DNA of 64,000 nucleotides. Origin: Herbidospora cretacea. GTDB taxonomy: Bacteria > Actinomycetota > Actinomycetes > Streptosporangiales > Streptosporangiaceae. The stretch spans positions 136,592 through 200,591 of the forward strand of contig NZ_BBXG01000010.1 of assembly GCF_001570605.1 (NCBI RefSeq), written 5' to 3'. This document shows, piece after piece, positions 19,649 through 28,251 of the stretch; the stretch's first letter is position 1, and every line of letters begins with the position of its first letter. Under the pieces are notes generated by a model that was not told the origin of the DNA, did not search any database, and was given only the letters and a program-made list of their open reading frames with translations. The position numbers and the translations under genes were made by a program.

Positions 19649-20656
19649 TCAGTTGGGTACGGCCTCGATGACGCTGGCCCACCCCGGGAGCGGCAGGATC
19701 CGCGCCGTGGTGAGGCCGCTCTTCTCCAGCAGCGTCTGATACTCGGCGGGCGTGCGCTCCATGCCGCCGCCCGAGAGCGACAGCATCCGGATGTCGCCGT
19801 CCTTGCCCACGTGGGGCGAGTCGTCGTCGCTCAGCACGATCTCCAGGATCAGCACCCGCCCGTCGGCGGGCATGGCCGCCCGGACGTTGCGCAGGATCCG
19901 CACGCTGTCCTCGTCGCTCCAGTTGTGGATGACGTTGGCCAGCAGGAAGACGTCGGGCCCGCTCGGGATGTGGGCGAAGAAGTCGCCGACGACGAACTCG
20001 CAGCGGTCGGCCAGGCCGGCCTCGGTGAGCGCGGCCTCGCCGTTGGACAGCACCCGCTCCAGGTCGAACAGCACGCCGTGGAGGTGCGGGTTGGCCTTGA
20101 GCAGCGCGGCCAGGATGTGCCCGCGCCCGCCGCCCAGGTCGACGACCTTGCGGGCGCCGCTCAGGTCGTAGTTGTTCGCGAGCCCGGCCGCGAAGGGTTC
20201 GGCGCGGACCGTCATGTAGTGGTCGAACAGCACGGCGACCTCGGGGTTGCGGCCGACGTACTCGTAGACGTGGCCGAACTTCTCCTTGAAGACGCTGCTG
20301 CCGGTCCGGACCGTCTCGGGCAGCTGGCCCATGGCGTACCAGAAGGCCTCCTGGTTGACCATGCGCACGGCCGAGCGCACCGAACCCGGCACGTCCTCGC
20401 GCAGGAGGTGGCCCGACTCGGTGAGCTCATACCCTTCGGGGACGGTACGCAGGAAGCCCATCGACGCCACCTCGCGCAGCGTCCGGGCCAGCGACAGCGG
20501 GTCGGCCCCGCAGCGCTGGGCCAGCACGTCGGCCGTCAGCGGGCCGTCGGCGAGGTGGTCGGCGCAGCCCAGCTCCGCCATGGTGGCGAGGGCGGCGAAG
20601 CGGGAGATCCCGTAGATCGCATCCCATACCGGGGCGGCCGGATCGTTCTGGGTCAC
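19649..20656 (-). CDS. SAM-dependent O-methyltransferase (Methyltransf_2 type)
   Basis: 335 residues: an N-terminal winged-helix dimerisation domain (FAALATMAELGCADHL) and a Rossmann methyltransferase domain with VVDLGGGRGHILAALLKANP near residue 168, then LLANVIHNWSDEDSVRIL. Typical substrates are phenolic hydroxyls of secondary metabolites. The GTG start overlaps the stop of the ABC ATPase by 4 bases (GTGA), so it is translationally coupled to a transporter, an unusual partnership. The frame stays open further upstream into the ATPase, but that stretch is a shadow. Confidence 0.85.
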   Translation of the reverse strand: MTQNDPAAPVWDAIYGISRFAALATMAELGCADHLADGPLTADVLAQRCGADPLSLARTLREVASMGFLRTVPEGYELTESGHLLREDVPGSVRSAVRMVNQEAFWYAMGQLPETVRTGSSVFKEKFGHVYEYVGRNPEVAVLFDHYMTVRAEPFAAGLANNYDLSGARKVVDLGGGRGHILAALLKANPHLHGVLFDLERVLSNGEAALTEAGLADRCEFVVGDFFAHIPSGPDVFLLANVIHNWSDEDSVRILRNVRAAMPADGRVLILEIVLSDDDSPHVGKDGDIRMLSLSGGGMERTPAEYQTLLEKSGLTTARILPLPGWASVIEAVPN

Positions 20657-21459
20657 CTGGTCTCCACTCCATATCCGTAACCGTGGGTGTTTCCGTGGGT
20701 GTTTCTCTGTGGGGTGATGCCGCGGACGAGACGGCCGACCTCGGCGCGGAGCCGGACGAAGGCGTCGAGTTCGCGGGTGTGGATCTGGTCGCGCGGCCCG
20801 GGAAGCTGGACGGGCAGGTCGCCCACCACCGTCCCTGGGGCCTTGCTGAGCACCACGACGCGGTCGCCGACGTAGACGCTCTCGTCGACGTCGTGGGTGA
20901 TCAGCAGGATGGTCATGCCGTGGTGGGCGCAGACGCGGAGGGTCAGGTCCTCCAGTTCCTCGCGGGTCTGCGCGTCGACCGAGCCGAAGGGCTCGTCCAT
21001 CAGCAGCAGTTTCGGCTGGTAGGCCAGCGCGCGGGCGATGGACACCCGCTGCTGCATGCCGCCGGACATCTCCCACGGGAACTTGGCGGCGGCGCCGGCC
21101 AGCCCGACCTGCTCCAGGGCGTTCATGGCGGCGGCGTCGCGCTTCTTCTTGTCCAGGCCGCGGCGGCGCAGCGGCAGGCCGACGTTGGCCAGCGCCGACA
21201 TCCACGGGTAGAGCGAGCGGCTGTAGTCCTGGAAGACGACGGCGAGGTTCTCCGGGCTGCCGTCGACGGGCTTGCCGTCCAGCAGCACGGTCCCGCCGGT
21301 GGGTTTGATCAGCCCCGCGATCGACCGCAGCAGGGTCGACTTGCCGCAGCCCGATGGCCCGACGATGCAGACCACCTCACCCTGGGCGACCTTCAGGTTG
21401 ACGCGGTCGATGGCGCGGTAGGAGCCGTAGTTGTGGCCCAGATCGACTAACTCAAGCAC
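20653..21459 (-). CDS. NitT/TauT-family ABC transporter ATPase (SsuB/TauB type)
   Basis: 268 residues, cytoplasmic energy unit for import of a small anion or aromatic or sulfonated compound. Seen: Walker A GPSGCGKST, Q-loop VFQDYSRSLYPW, signature MSGGMQQRVSIARAL, Walker B LLLMDEPFGSVD and switch His in LLITHDVDESVYVGD. Fourth gene of a five-gene minus-strand operon (binding protein, two permeases, ATPase, methyltransferase). The substrate is not readable from the sequence. Confidence 0.92.
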   Translation of the reverse strand: MLELVDLGHNYGSYRAIDRVNLKVAQGEVVCIVGPSGCGKSTLLRSIAGLIKPTGGTVLLDGKPVDGSPENLAVVFQDYSRSLYPWMSALANVGLPLRRRGLDKKKRDAAAMNALEQVGLAGAAAKFPWEMSGGMQQRVSIARALAYQPKLLLMDEPFGSVDAQTREELEDLTLRVCAHHGMTILLITHDVDESVYVGDRVVVLSKAPGTVVGDLPVQLPGPRDQIHTRELDAFVRLRAEVGRLVRGITPQRNTHGNTHGYGYGVETR

Positions 21460-21468
21460 CGGATCTTC

Positions 21469-22260
21469 CTAAACGGTTCGCCTGGCGTGGGCATGCCAGG
21501 ACAGGACGCGGCCCTCGGCGACGAGGAACAGGGCGTTGAACAGCAGGCCGAGCACACCGAGCAGGACGATGTGCGCCCAGACCCCGGCGTAGTCGTAGGA
21601 CTGCTGCGCGTAGAGCAGGCTGTAGCCGATGCCGCTGTTGCTGCCGACCAGCTCAGAGACGACCATCAGGATCAGCGCCAGCGACAGGCTCAGCCGGAGA
21701 CCCGCGAAGATCTTCGGCATGGCGGCGGGGAGGATGACGCGGCGGAGGATGTCGTACCGGCTGAACTGGAAGACCCGTGCGGTCTCCAGGAAGCCCTTGT
21801 CCACCGCCCGGACGCCGTCGGTCGTGTTGACCAGCACCGGCCAGATCACGCCGAAGACGATGACGGCGAGCTGGGTGGCGGTGCCGATCTCGAACAGGGC
21901 GAAGAAGATGGGCACCAGCAGCGGTGGCGGCAGCGCGCGCAGGAACTGCAGGACCGGGTCGGCGTAGTCGGCCACGCCGCGGATCCGCCCCAGGGCCACC
22001 CCGAGGGCGACGCCCAGCACGCCGGCGATCACCCAGGCCAGCAGCAGCCGGCCGAGGCTGGGCCCGAAGGTCTCCAGCGCCCTGTCGGTCAGCAGCAGCT
22101 GGGAGGCCGGGCCGCTCAGCCACATGGCGTGGAACTGCTCCACGATCCTCGTGGGGGGAGGGAAGAACGGTGAGACGGTCGCTCTGGTGACCAGTTCCCA
22201 CACGATCAGCGTCACGGGCACGATCCACAACCGGAGCACGCCGAAAGTCGCTCGTCTCAC
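21469..22260 (-). CDS. NitT/TauT-family ABC permease, second copy
   Basis: 263 residues with about six membrane helices. The GTG start at 22260 is chosen because it overlaps the upstream permease stop (GTGA) and gives RRATFGVLRLWIVPVTLIVW as first helix. Seen: the cytoplasmic EAA loop ETARVFQFSRYDILRRVILPAAMPKIFAGLRL. Together with the neighbouring permease it would form a heterodimeric channel, less common than the single-permease arrangement of sulfonate importers. Confidence 0.88.
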   Translation of the reverse strand: MRRATFGVLRLWIVPVTLIVWELVTRATVSPFFPPPTRIVEQFHAMWLSGPASQLLLTDRALETFGPSLGRLLLAWVIAGVLGVALGVALGRIRGVADYADPVLQFLRALPPPLLVPIFFALFEIGTATQLAVIVFGVIWPVLVNTTDGVRAVDKGFLETARVFQFSRYDILRRVILPAAMPKIFAGLRLSLSLALILMVVSELVGSNSGIGYSLLYAQQSYDYAGVWAHIVLLGVLGLLFNALFLVAEGRVLSWHAHARRTV

Positions 22261-23039
22261 GTGGCGCCCTCCGTCCGGGCCCGGTGCCAGCGGAACAGCC
22301 GGTTCTCCCCGGCCACGAGCAGCGCGTTGACCAGGATGCCGAACAGCCCGACCAGGATGGTCGCGCCGATCATCAGGTCCAGGCGGTTGCCGCTGGCCGC
22401 GATGGTGATGAAGACCCCGATGCCCTCGATGCCGCCCGCGATCAGCTCCGACGTCACGACCAGCACGATCGCGACCGAGGCGGCCAGCCGGATGCCGGTG
22501 GCGATGAACGGCGCCGCGCCCGGCAGCACGACCCGGTAGGCCACCGAGGCGGGCCCGAAGCCGAAGCTGCGCAGGGTCTCCTTGGCGAGGGGGTCGACGT
22601 CGCGCACCCCGTAGATGGTGTTGACGAGCACGGGCCACAGGGCGGCGTACACCGCGACCGTGATCCGCATGTTCGTGGTCTCCGAGAACATGAGGATGAC
22701 CAGCGGGATCAGCGCGACCGACGGAATCGGCCGGAGGAACTCGATCAGCGGCCGGACCGCCACCTCGGCGGGCCGGACCATGCCGAGCAGCAGCCCGGCC
22801 GGCACGGCGATCGCGATCGTCAGTGCCAGGGCGAGCGCCCACGTGGTCAGGCTCGACCACGCGCTCACCAGGAACTCGGGGTCGGCGAGAAGTTCGCCGG
22901 CCCGCAGCAGGACGGTGGAGACGAGGGGCAGCCTCTCGGTGTCCCACGCGCCCAGGCGTCCGGCCGCCTCCAGAACGACGAGCAGCCCCGCGGTCCCGAT
23001 GAGACCGCGGAGCAGACCCGCCCCGTTCAACTTCGGCAC
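22257..23039 (-). CDS. NitT/TauT-family ABC permease, first copy
   Basis: 260 residues, about six helices. Seen: an N-terminal LLRGLIGTAGLLVVLEAAGR helix and an EAA-like loop KETLRSFGFGPASVAYRVVL followed by PGAAPFIATGIRLAAS. GTG start 4 bases after the binding-protein stop region. It pairs with the second permease of the operon; the two proteins are homologous but clearly diverged, so an old duplication. Confidence 0.88.
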   Translation of the reverse strand: MPKLNGAGLLRGLIGTAGLLVVLEAAGRLGAWDTERLPLVSTVLLRAGELLADPEFLVSAWSSLTTWALALALTIAIAVPAGLLLGMVRPAEVAVRPLIEFLRPIPSVALIPLVILMFSETTNMRITVAVYAALWPVLVNTIYGVRDVDPLAKETLRSFGFGPASVAYRVVLPGAAPFIATGIRLAASVAIVLVVTSELIAGGIEGIGVFITIAASGNRLDLMIGATILVGLFGILVNALLVAGENRLFRWHRARTEGAT

Positions 23040-23043
23040 GTCG

Positions 23044-24036
23044 TCACTGCGCGGCGGCGGTCGGCGCCATCAGCGCCTTCACGTCGAACCCGGCCGGGAT
23101 CATCTTGTACTCGGTCAGCGTGTCGGCGACGCGCTGGAGGCGGGCCTCGCTGAGCGAGGTGGAGTAGGTGCCCAGCGCGATGACGGCCGCGGTGGCGGCG
23201 TCGATCTTGGTGTACTTGGGCAGCGCCTCCTCCACGACCTTGCGGTCGGAGGCGGCGAGGTTCTGCGCCTTGGCCAGGGCGCGCTGGAACGCGGCGACCG
23301 TCTTGGGGTTCTCGGTGGTGAACTTGTCGGTCATCACCCAGCCGGCGATGGGGAAGTTCTCCAGCGGACCGGCCATGCTGTCGGCGACCTTCTTGGCGCC
23401 GGCCTTGGCGTTGGCCGAGATGAACGGCTCGGCGACCCAGATGGCGTCGACGGTGCCGGTCTCCAGCGCCGCGCCCATGTCGGGCAGCGGCATGGGGACG
23501 TACTGGTTCTCGTTGATGGTGACGCCGGCGACCTTGGCGGTCGCGGTCACCGCGAGGGTGCCGATCGCGTTGAGGGTGTTCACGGCGATCTTCTTGCCGG
23601 CCAGGTCGGCGGCGGTGTTGATCGACGTGTTGTCACCCTTGGTCATGATGACGAAGTTGTCCGGAGCGGCCTGGTAGCTGTCGGCCACCACCTTGAATTT
23701 GCCGGCGCCGGCCTGCTGCGCGAGGAACAGCGCGACGTAGTTGCCGAGCATGGCGTCGAGCTGGCCCGCGACGAGCTTGGGCGTGGCGGCGGCGCCACCG
23801 GTCTCGACGGAGATCTTGACGTCGAGGCCCTCTTCCTTGAAGAAGCCCTTGTCCACGGCGATCTGGATCGGCGCGGCGTCGGGCACGGCCACGACACCGA
23901 TGGTCAGGGCGGCCTTCTCCGGGCCTCCCGTGGCGCTGGTGCCGCCGGTCTCGGGCTCGCCGGTACCGCAGGCCGAAAGAGTCAACGCAGCCACTACGCC
24001 GAGGATGAGCGTAGGGCCCGCAAAAAGGCGCCTCAT
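23044..24036 (-). CDS. NitT/TauT-family substrate-binding lipoprotein (NMT1/TauA type)
   Basis: 330 residues. The ATG at 24036 is chosen, with GGAGA upstream and the signal MRRLFAGPTLILGVVAALT ending in lipobox LSAC; ten extra in-frame residues upstream are probably not translated. Seen: IQIAVDKGFFKEEGLDVKI, LVAGQLDAMLGN, DAIWVAEPF and NPKTVAAFQRALAKA, landmarks of the nitrate/sulfonate/thiamine-precursor binding family. It captures the ligand for the two permeases and ATPase that follow on the same transcript. Confidence 0.9.
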   Translation of the reverse strand: MRRLFAGPTLILGVVAALTLSACGTGEPETGGTSATGGPEKAALTIGVVAVPDAAPIQIAVDKGFFKEEGLDVKISVETGGAAATPKLVAGQLDAMLGNYVALFLAQQAGAGKFKVVADSYQAAPDNFVIMTKGDNTSINTAADLAGKKIAVNTLNAIGTLAVTATAKVAGVTINENQYVPMPLPDMGAALETGTVDAIWVAEPFISANAKAGAKKVADSMAGPLENFPIAGWVMTDKFTTENPKTVAAFQRALAKAQNLAASDRKVVEEALPKYTKIDAATAAVIALGTYSTSLSEARLQRVADTLTEYKMIPAGFDVKALMAPTAAAQ

Positions 24037-24437
24037 AGGTGGAGTCTCCTTAGATGGGGGAGTCACACCCGCCCATGGCCGAAGATCGCGGGGCCCGGCG
24101 GGCGACGGCGAAGACTGTAGCGGTTCGAAATCACCATCAACAGGAATAAGAGCACTATGTCACCAAACTTGTAAATAAATAAGGCCCTGTAACTTTTGTA
24201 CACCAAAGGTGTCGTGTGTCCGTTTGGACCGGTCCAGCAATCTTCTGACCTGAGTTCCTGGATTCGATCACGCTGTGACCAGCAGTCCGGTAACTATGCG
24301 GTAAATGGTCACCCTTGGAACGGGCCAAAACCAATGTGGCTATTGGTAGAGCTACGAGTCATATGCTCCAATTGCCCCTGGCTTATGGGAGGTATCCCGA
24401 AGAAAATTGAAATTTCTTTATCGGAAGGGTGCGGCCT
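24037..24437. promoter_or_regulatory. Divergent promoter region between the ABC operon and conservon 3
   Basis: 401 bases without a gene, markedly more AT-rich than the surroundings, especially 24130-24200 (AAATAAATAAGG). It holds ACACC-AAA-GGTGT (24200-24212) and the perfect 12-bp palindrome TGGACCGGTCCA (24225-24236), both candidate operators. GAAAATTGAAATTTC near 24401-24415 lies close to the conservon kinase start. Confidence 0.5.
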
Positions 24438-27422
24438 GTGAGGACGGCAACGATCGAGCGTGATCACCGCACCGCGCCCGAGGCTCCGCCGGAGCCCCCG
24501 AGGGAACCGGCCGGACATCGGGACACGACCTCCAATCGGATGGCGTTGCACAACTGGCGGGTCCGTAACCGCCTCATCGCACTGATCATGATTCCGACCG
24601 TCGCCGCGGTCGTTCTCGGCGCCATGCGCGTCATCAGCGCGGTTACCAGTGCCGCGGAATATCAGCGAGTGAGTGATATCGCAGCGTTCACCGGAACGCT
24701 TGGTGAGCTCGTCCATGAGCTCGAACTGGAACAGAGTTTGACTAGCCGGTACGCATCCGGCAATCGCACCAATGAGTCCGAACTTAACCTGATCGACGCA
24801 CAACAGGCCAAAGTGGACTTAGCTGCGGAGAAAGTGCAGGACCGCGTCCCCGAGATCGCGGATTCGCTCGGTGACCTCGGCAAGGAGAAACTGACCCGGG
24901 TCGACGGCCGGCTCAGCGAACTGCCCAACCTCCGCGAGGTCACCGTCAAGTCCGACCTCCTGGCGCTGCCGACGATCGAGAAGTACTCCCTCGTCATCGG
25001 CGACCTCCTGCGCTTCTACGAAGAGGTCGCCCAGGGCGGCACGGACGAGGCCATCGACGGCACCAGCACCGCGATGACCGCGCTGGCCCGCGCCAAGCAC
25101 GAGCAGTCGACCATGCGAAGCCTGCTCGACGTCGGCATCAAGAAGCGCAGCTTCACCCCCAACGAGCTCGACGCCCTGACCGCCGCGCGCAAGCGGTTCG
25201 AGAGCGAGATCAGCGCGTTCCGGCTCGCGGCCACCCCGGCCGAACGCCAGCTCTACGCCGACACGGTGACCGGCTCCCAGATCGACCAGGCCGAGTTCCT
25301 GCGGGGCTCGGCCATGGAGCGCATCCGCCTCGACCGGCAGATCGTCAACCTCGACGGCACCCCCGGCGACGACTCGAAGGTGTGGTTCGAGGCCAGCAGC
25401 TTCGGCATCAACCGCATGTACGAGGTCGAGAAGGCCCTGGACAAGTCGATCATCGACCAGGCCGACGCGCTGGCCGCGTCCGACCAGCGCGGCGCCCTCG
25501 TCAACATCCTGATCGTCGTGGTCATCCTGGCGCTGGTGCTGCTCATCACCACCGGGATGGCGCGCTCGCTGACCACGCCGCTGCGCCGGCTGCGGTCGGA
25601 GGCGCTGGAGATCGCCGGGCACCGGCTGCCCGACCTCGTCCAGCGGCTGCGTGAGACCGACGCCTCCGCCCAGGACTCCCCGCCGCACGTCGCCCCCATC
25701 GGCGTCAGCGGCGCCGACGAGATCGGTGAAGTGGCGCGGGCCTTCGACGAGGTCCACCGCGAGGCGGTCCGGCTGGCCGGCGACGAGTCCCGGCTGCGCA
25801 GCAACATCAGCGCGATGTTCGTCAACCTCTCCCGCCGCACCCAGACGCTGGTGGAACGCCAGATCGCCCTGATCGACGGCCTGGAGCAGGGTGAGCAGGA
25901 CGAGGCGCGGCTGGGCAACCTGTTCAAGCTCGACCACCTCGCGACGCGCATGCGCCGCAACTCGGAGAACCTCCTGGTCCTCGCGGGCCAGGAGCCCGCC
26001 CGCCGGTGGAGCCAGCCGGTGGAGGTCACCGACGTCGTGCGCGCCTCCCTGTCGGAGGTCGAGGGCTACGAACGCGTCGTCATCAACGTGCCCGGCGAGG
26101 TCTCGCTGGCCGGTCAGGCCGTCAACGACGTCATCCACCTGCTCGCCGAGCTGGTGGAGAACGCCATCTCCTTCTCCGCGCGCGACACCCGCGTCATCGT
26201 CTCGGGCAACCGGATCGACGGCGGGGGAGTGATGGTGTCGGTGACCGACTCCGGCATCGGCATGAACCCCGACGAGATCGGCGCCACGAACTGGCGGCTG
26301 GCCAACCCGCCGGTCGTCGACGTGTCGGTGTCCCGCCGCATGGGCCTGTTCGTGGTCGGCCGGCTCGCGCTGCGCAACGGCATCCGCGTGCAGATAAGGA
26401 ATCACGACGGCGGCGGCCTCACCGCGATGGTGCTGCTGCCCGAATCGCTGATCGCCTCCGCGCCCAACGCGGTGCAGCAGTCCCAGCACTACAACACCGG
26501 CGGGTACGCCCCCACCTGGTCCCCCAAGGCCCAGATGACCCAGGGGCCCGCGGACACCACCGGCGGCTGGGGCGCGCCGCAGCTCGGCGCGCCGGGCGCA
26601 CGGCCCGCGCTGCCCTCACCGGGTCCGCTCGGCCCGTCGACGGGGCCCTACCAGAGCCCGTCCCCGGCGCCCGTCCAGCACACGGGCCCGCATTACGCGG
26701 CCCCGCAGCACACCGGACCCCAGCACACGGGTCCCCAGCAGCACATCGGCCAGCAGCACACCGGTCCGCAGCACACCGGTCCGCAGCACATGGGCCAGCA
26801 GCACACGGGCCCGCAGAACTCGCTGTTCGGACCGCCTCCCCGGCAGCAGGCCCCCCTCCAGGGGCCGAACGGCGCGCCCGGCGGGCAGCCGCCCACCATG
26901 TTCGGGCCGCCGCCGCCGATGCAGCAGCAGCCCGGCGGGCCGCTGCCCCGGCGCAGGTTCGACTCGGCGCTGGGCGGCCTCTCGGGGCTGTCCGAAAGGG
27001 ACGCCGACGTCACCGGCCCGCTGCCGGCCGTCAGGGAACCGGCGGGACAGGACCGTCCCGAGGAGTTCCTGCCGATCTTCGCCTCGGTGGAGTCCGCGTG
27101 GTTCAAGAAGCCCGAGGACGACACCAAGGTCGAGGAGGTCTGGAAGGAGTCGAAGGCCGACTCCGCGTGGGGCGTCGCCGCCCAGCAGCCCCAGTTCGAG
27201 GCCAGCACCTCAGCCGGCCTGCCCAAGCGCGTACCCAAGGCCAACCTGGTTCCCGGCTCCGCCGAGCCGAACCGGCAGGCGGCCGTGTCACCCCCGCCGT
27301 CCCTCTCTCCCGACCGCGCCAGAAGCCGGCTCTCCAGCCTCCAACACGGAGTACGCCAGGGCCGTGCCGTGGCCCGGGGTGAGATCAGCGAGGACGAGGG
27401 TTACTCAGGAAGAGGGGAATGA
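24438..27422 (+). CDS. Conservon sensor histidine kinase, copy 3
   Basis: 994-residue CvnA-type membrane kinase. The GTG at 24438 has GGAAGGG 8 bases upstream; the GTG at 24429 overlaps that site. Seen: NWRVRNRLIALIM and helix 46-66, a NIT-like helical sensor domain, a second helix (ALVNILIVVVILALVLLITT), HAMP, FKLDHLATRMRRNSENL with candidate His500, ELVENAISFS, DSGIGMN and SRRMGLFVVGRLALRNG. A shorter linker (about 690-870) carries QHTGP repeats. The tail repeats TGPLPAVR, EEFLPIF (about 875), GLPKRVPKANLVPGSA and RLSSLQHGVRQGRAV. ATGA overlap to the next gene. Confidence 0.9.
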   Translation: MRTATIERDHRTAPEAPPEPPREPAGHRDTTSNRMALHNWRVRNRLIALIMIPTVAAVVLGAMRVISAVTSAAEYQRVSDIAAFTGTLGELVHELELEQSLTSRYASGNRTNESELNLIDAQQAKVDLAAEKVQDRVPEIADSLGDLGKEKLTRVDGRLSELPNLREVTVKSDLLALPTIEKYSLVIGDLLRFYEEVAQGGTDEAIDGTSTAMTALARAKHEQSTMRSLLDVGIKKRSFTPNELDALTAARKRFESEISAFRLAATPAERQLYADTVTGSQIDQAEFLRGSAMERIRLDRQIVNLDGTPGDDSKVWFEASSFGINRMYEVEKALDKSIIDQADALAASDQRGALVNILIVVVILALVLLITTGMARSLTTPLRRLRSEALEIAGHRLPDLVQRLRETDASAQDSPPHVAPIGVSGADEIGEVARAFDEVHREAVRLAGDESRLRSNISAMFVNLSRRTQTLVERQIALIDGLEQGEQDEARLGNLFKLDHLATRMRRNSENLLVLAGQEPARRWSQPVEVTDVVRASLSEVEGYERVVINVPGEVSLAGQAVNDVIHLLAELVENAISFSARDTRVIVSGNRIDGGGVMVSVTDSGIGMNPDEIGATNWRLANPPVVDVSVSRRMGLFVVGRLALRNGIRVQIRNHDGGGLTAMVLLPESLIASAPNAVQQSQHYNTGGYAPTWSPKAQMTQGPADTTGGWGAPQLGAPGARPALPSPGPLGPSTGPYQSPSPAPVQHTGPHYAAPQHTGPQHTGPQQHIGQQHTGPQHTGPQHMGQQHTGPQNSLFGPPPRQQAPLQGPNGAPGGQPPTMFGPPPPMQQQPGGPLPRRRFDSALGGLSGLSERDADVTGPLPAVREPAGQDRPEEFLPIFASVESAWFKKPEDDTKVEEVWKESKADSAWGVAAQQPQFEASTSAGLPKRVPKANLVPGSAEPNRQAAVSPPPSLSPDRARSRLSSLQHGVRQGRAVARGEISEDEGYSGRGE

Positions 27423-27853
27423 CCAGCGTGAGAGAGATGAGCCAGGCCGCCAGAGGCATCAACTGGCTGATCAACGACTTCGTCCTGTCGGTGCCGGGCG
27501 TCGCCCACACCGTCGTCGTGTCGGCCGACGGCCTGCCGTTGGCCTACTCGGACGGTTTCCCGAAGGACCGCGCCGACCAGCTCGCGGCGGTCGCGGCCGG
27601 GCTCATCTCGCTCACCCAGGGCGCGTCCCGGGTGTTCGAGGGCGGCCCGGTCACCCAGACCGTCGTGGAGATGCAGCGGGGCCTGCTGCTGATCATGTCG
27701 ATCAGCGACGGCTCCTGCCTCTCCGTGCTCGCGGCGGCCGACGCCGACCTGGGGCTGGTGGCGTACCAGATGACGCTGTTCGTCGAGCGTGCCGGTCAGG
27801 TGCTCACTCCCGCGGTCAGGGCCGAACTCCAGGCCTCCAACCCGAGGAGATGA
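27419..27853 (+). CDS. Roadblock/LC7-domain protein of conservon 3 (CvnB type)
   Basis: 144 residues from the ATG overlapping the kinase stop; a GTG at 27428 would give a start matching copy 2 (REMSQAARG). Seen: GINWLINDFVLSVPGVAHTV, VVSADGLPLAYSDGFPKDRA and LLIMSISDGSCLSVLAAADA. Near-identical in its core to copy 2. It should dimerise and bind the GTPase encoded two genes downstream. Confidence 0.92.
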   Translation: MTSVREMSQAARGINWLINDFVLSVPGVAHTVVVSADGLPLAYSDGFPKDRADQLAAVAAGLISLTQGASRVFEGGPVTQTVVEMQRGLLLIMSISDGSCLSVLAAADADLGLVAYQMTLFVERAGQVLTPAVRAELQASNPRR

Positions 27854-27855
27854 CC

Positions 27856-28251
27856 ATGGACTCGTGGGGGCCGCCGCCCTACGGGGGCGGCCAGCCGCCA
27901 CCGCGGCCAGCCGAGCCGGCGTCGCCGGTCCGCCCGTTCACCGTCACCGGCGGCCGGACGACGCCACGCATGCAGCTCGCGCTGGAGGCGCTGGTGTCGT
28001 CGGCCACCTCGCTGCAGCACGACCTGTCCCAGCGGCCGCCGGAGTACCGGGCGATCAGCTCCCTGTGCCGTCAGGTGCGGTCGGTGGCGGAGGTGTCGGC
28101 GCTGCTGCACATCCCGCTCGGGGTGATCCGCGTAGTGATCGCGGACATGGTCGCCGAGGGCCTGGTGCACGTGCACCAGCCGCAGTTGGACGCCGGGATG
28201 CCAGATTTGGGCTTGTTGGAAAGGGTTCTCAGTGGACTTCGACGTCTATAG
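27856..28251 (+). CDS. DUF742 protein of conservon 3 (CvnC type)
   Basis: 131 residues from the ATG at 27856, with GAGGAG six bases upstream; the ATG at 27850, overlapping the previous stop, would add two residues. Seen: a Pro/Gly-rich N-terminus (WGPPPYGGGQPPPRP), VRPFTVTGGRTTPR, QVRSVAEVSALLHIPLGVIRVVIADMVAEGLV and the common C-terminus LLERVLSGLRRL. The proline-rich N-terminus is specific to this copy. Confidence 0.9.
   Translation: MDSWGPPPYGGGQPPPRPAEPASPVRPFTVTGGRTTPRMQLALEALVSSATSLQHDLSQRPPEYRAISSLCRQVRSVAEVSALLHIPLGVIRVVIADMVAEGLVHVHQPQLDAGMPDLGLLERVLSGLRRL

Noticed and set aside
20657-21205. N-terminal extension of the methyltransferase frame
   Set aside because: It lies over the ABC ATPase gene and reads as Arg/Pro/Gly-rich noise; the GTG at 20656 overlapping the ATPase stop is the natural start.
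22261-22947. N-terminal extension of the second permease frame
   Set aside because: Overlaps the first permease out of frame with noise composition; the GTGA overlap at 22260 marks the start.
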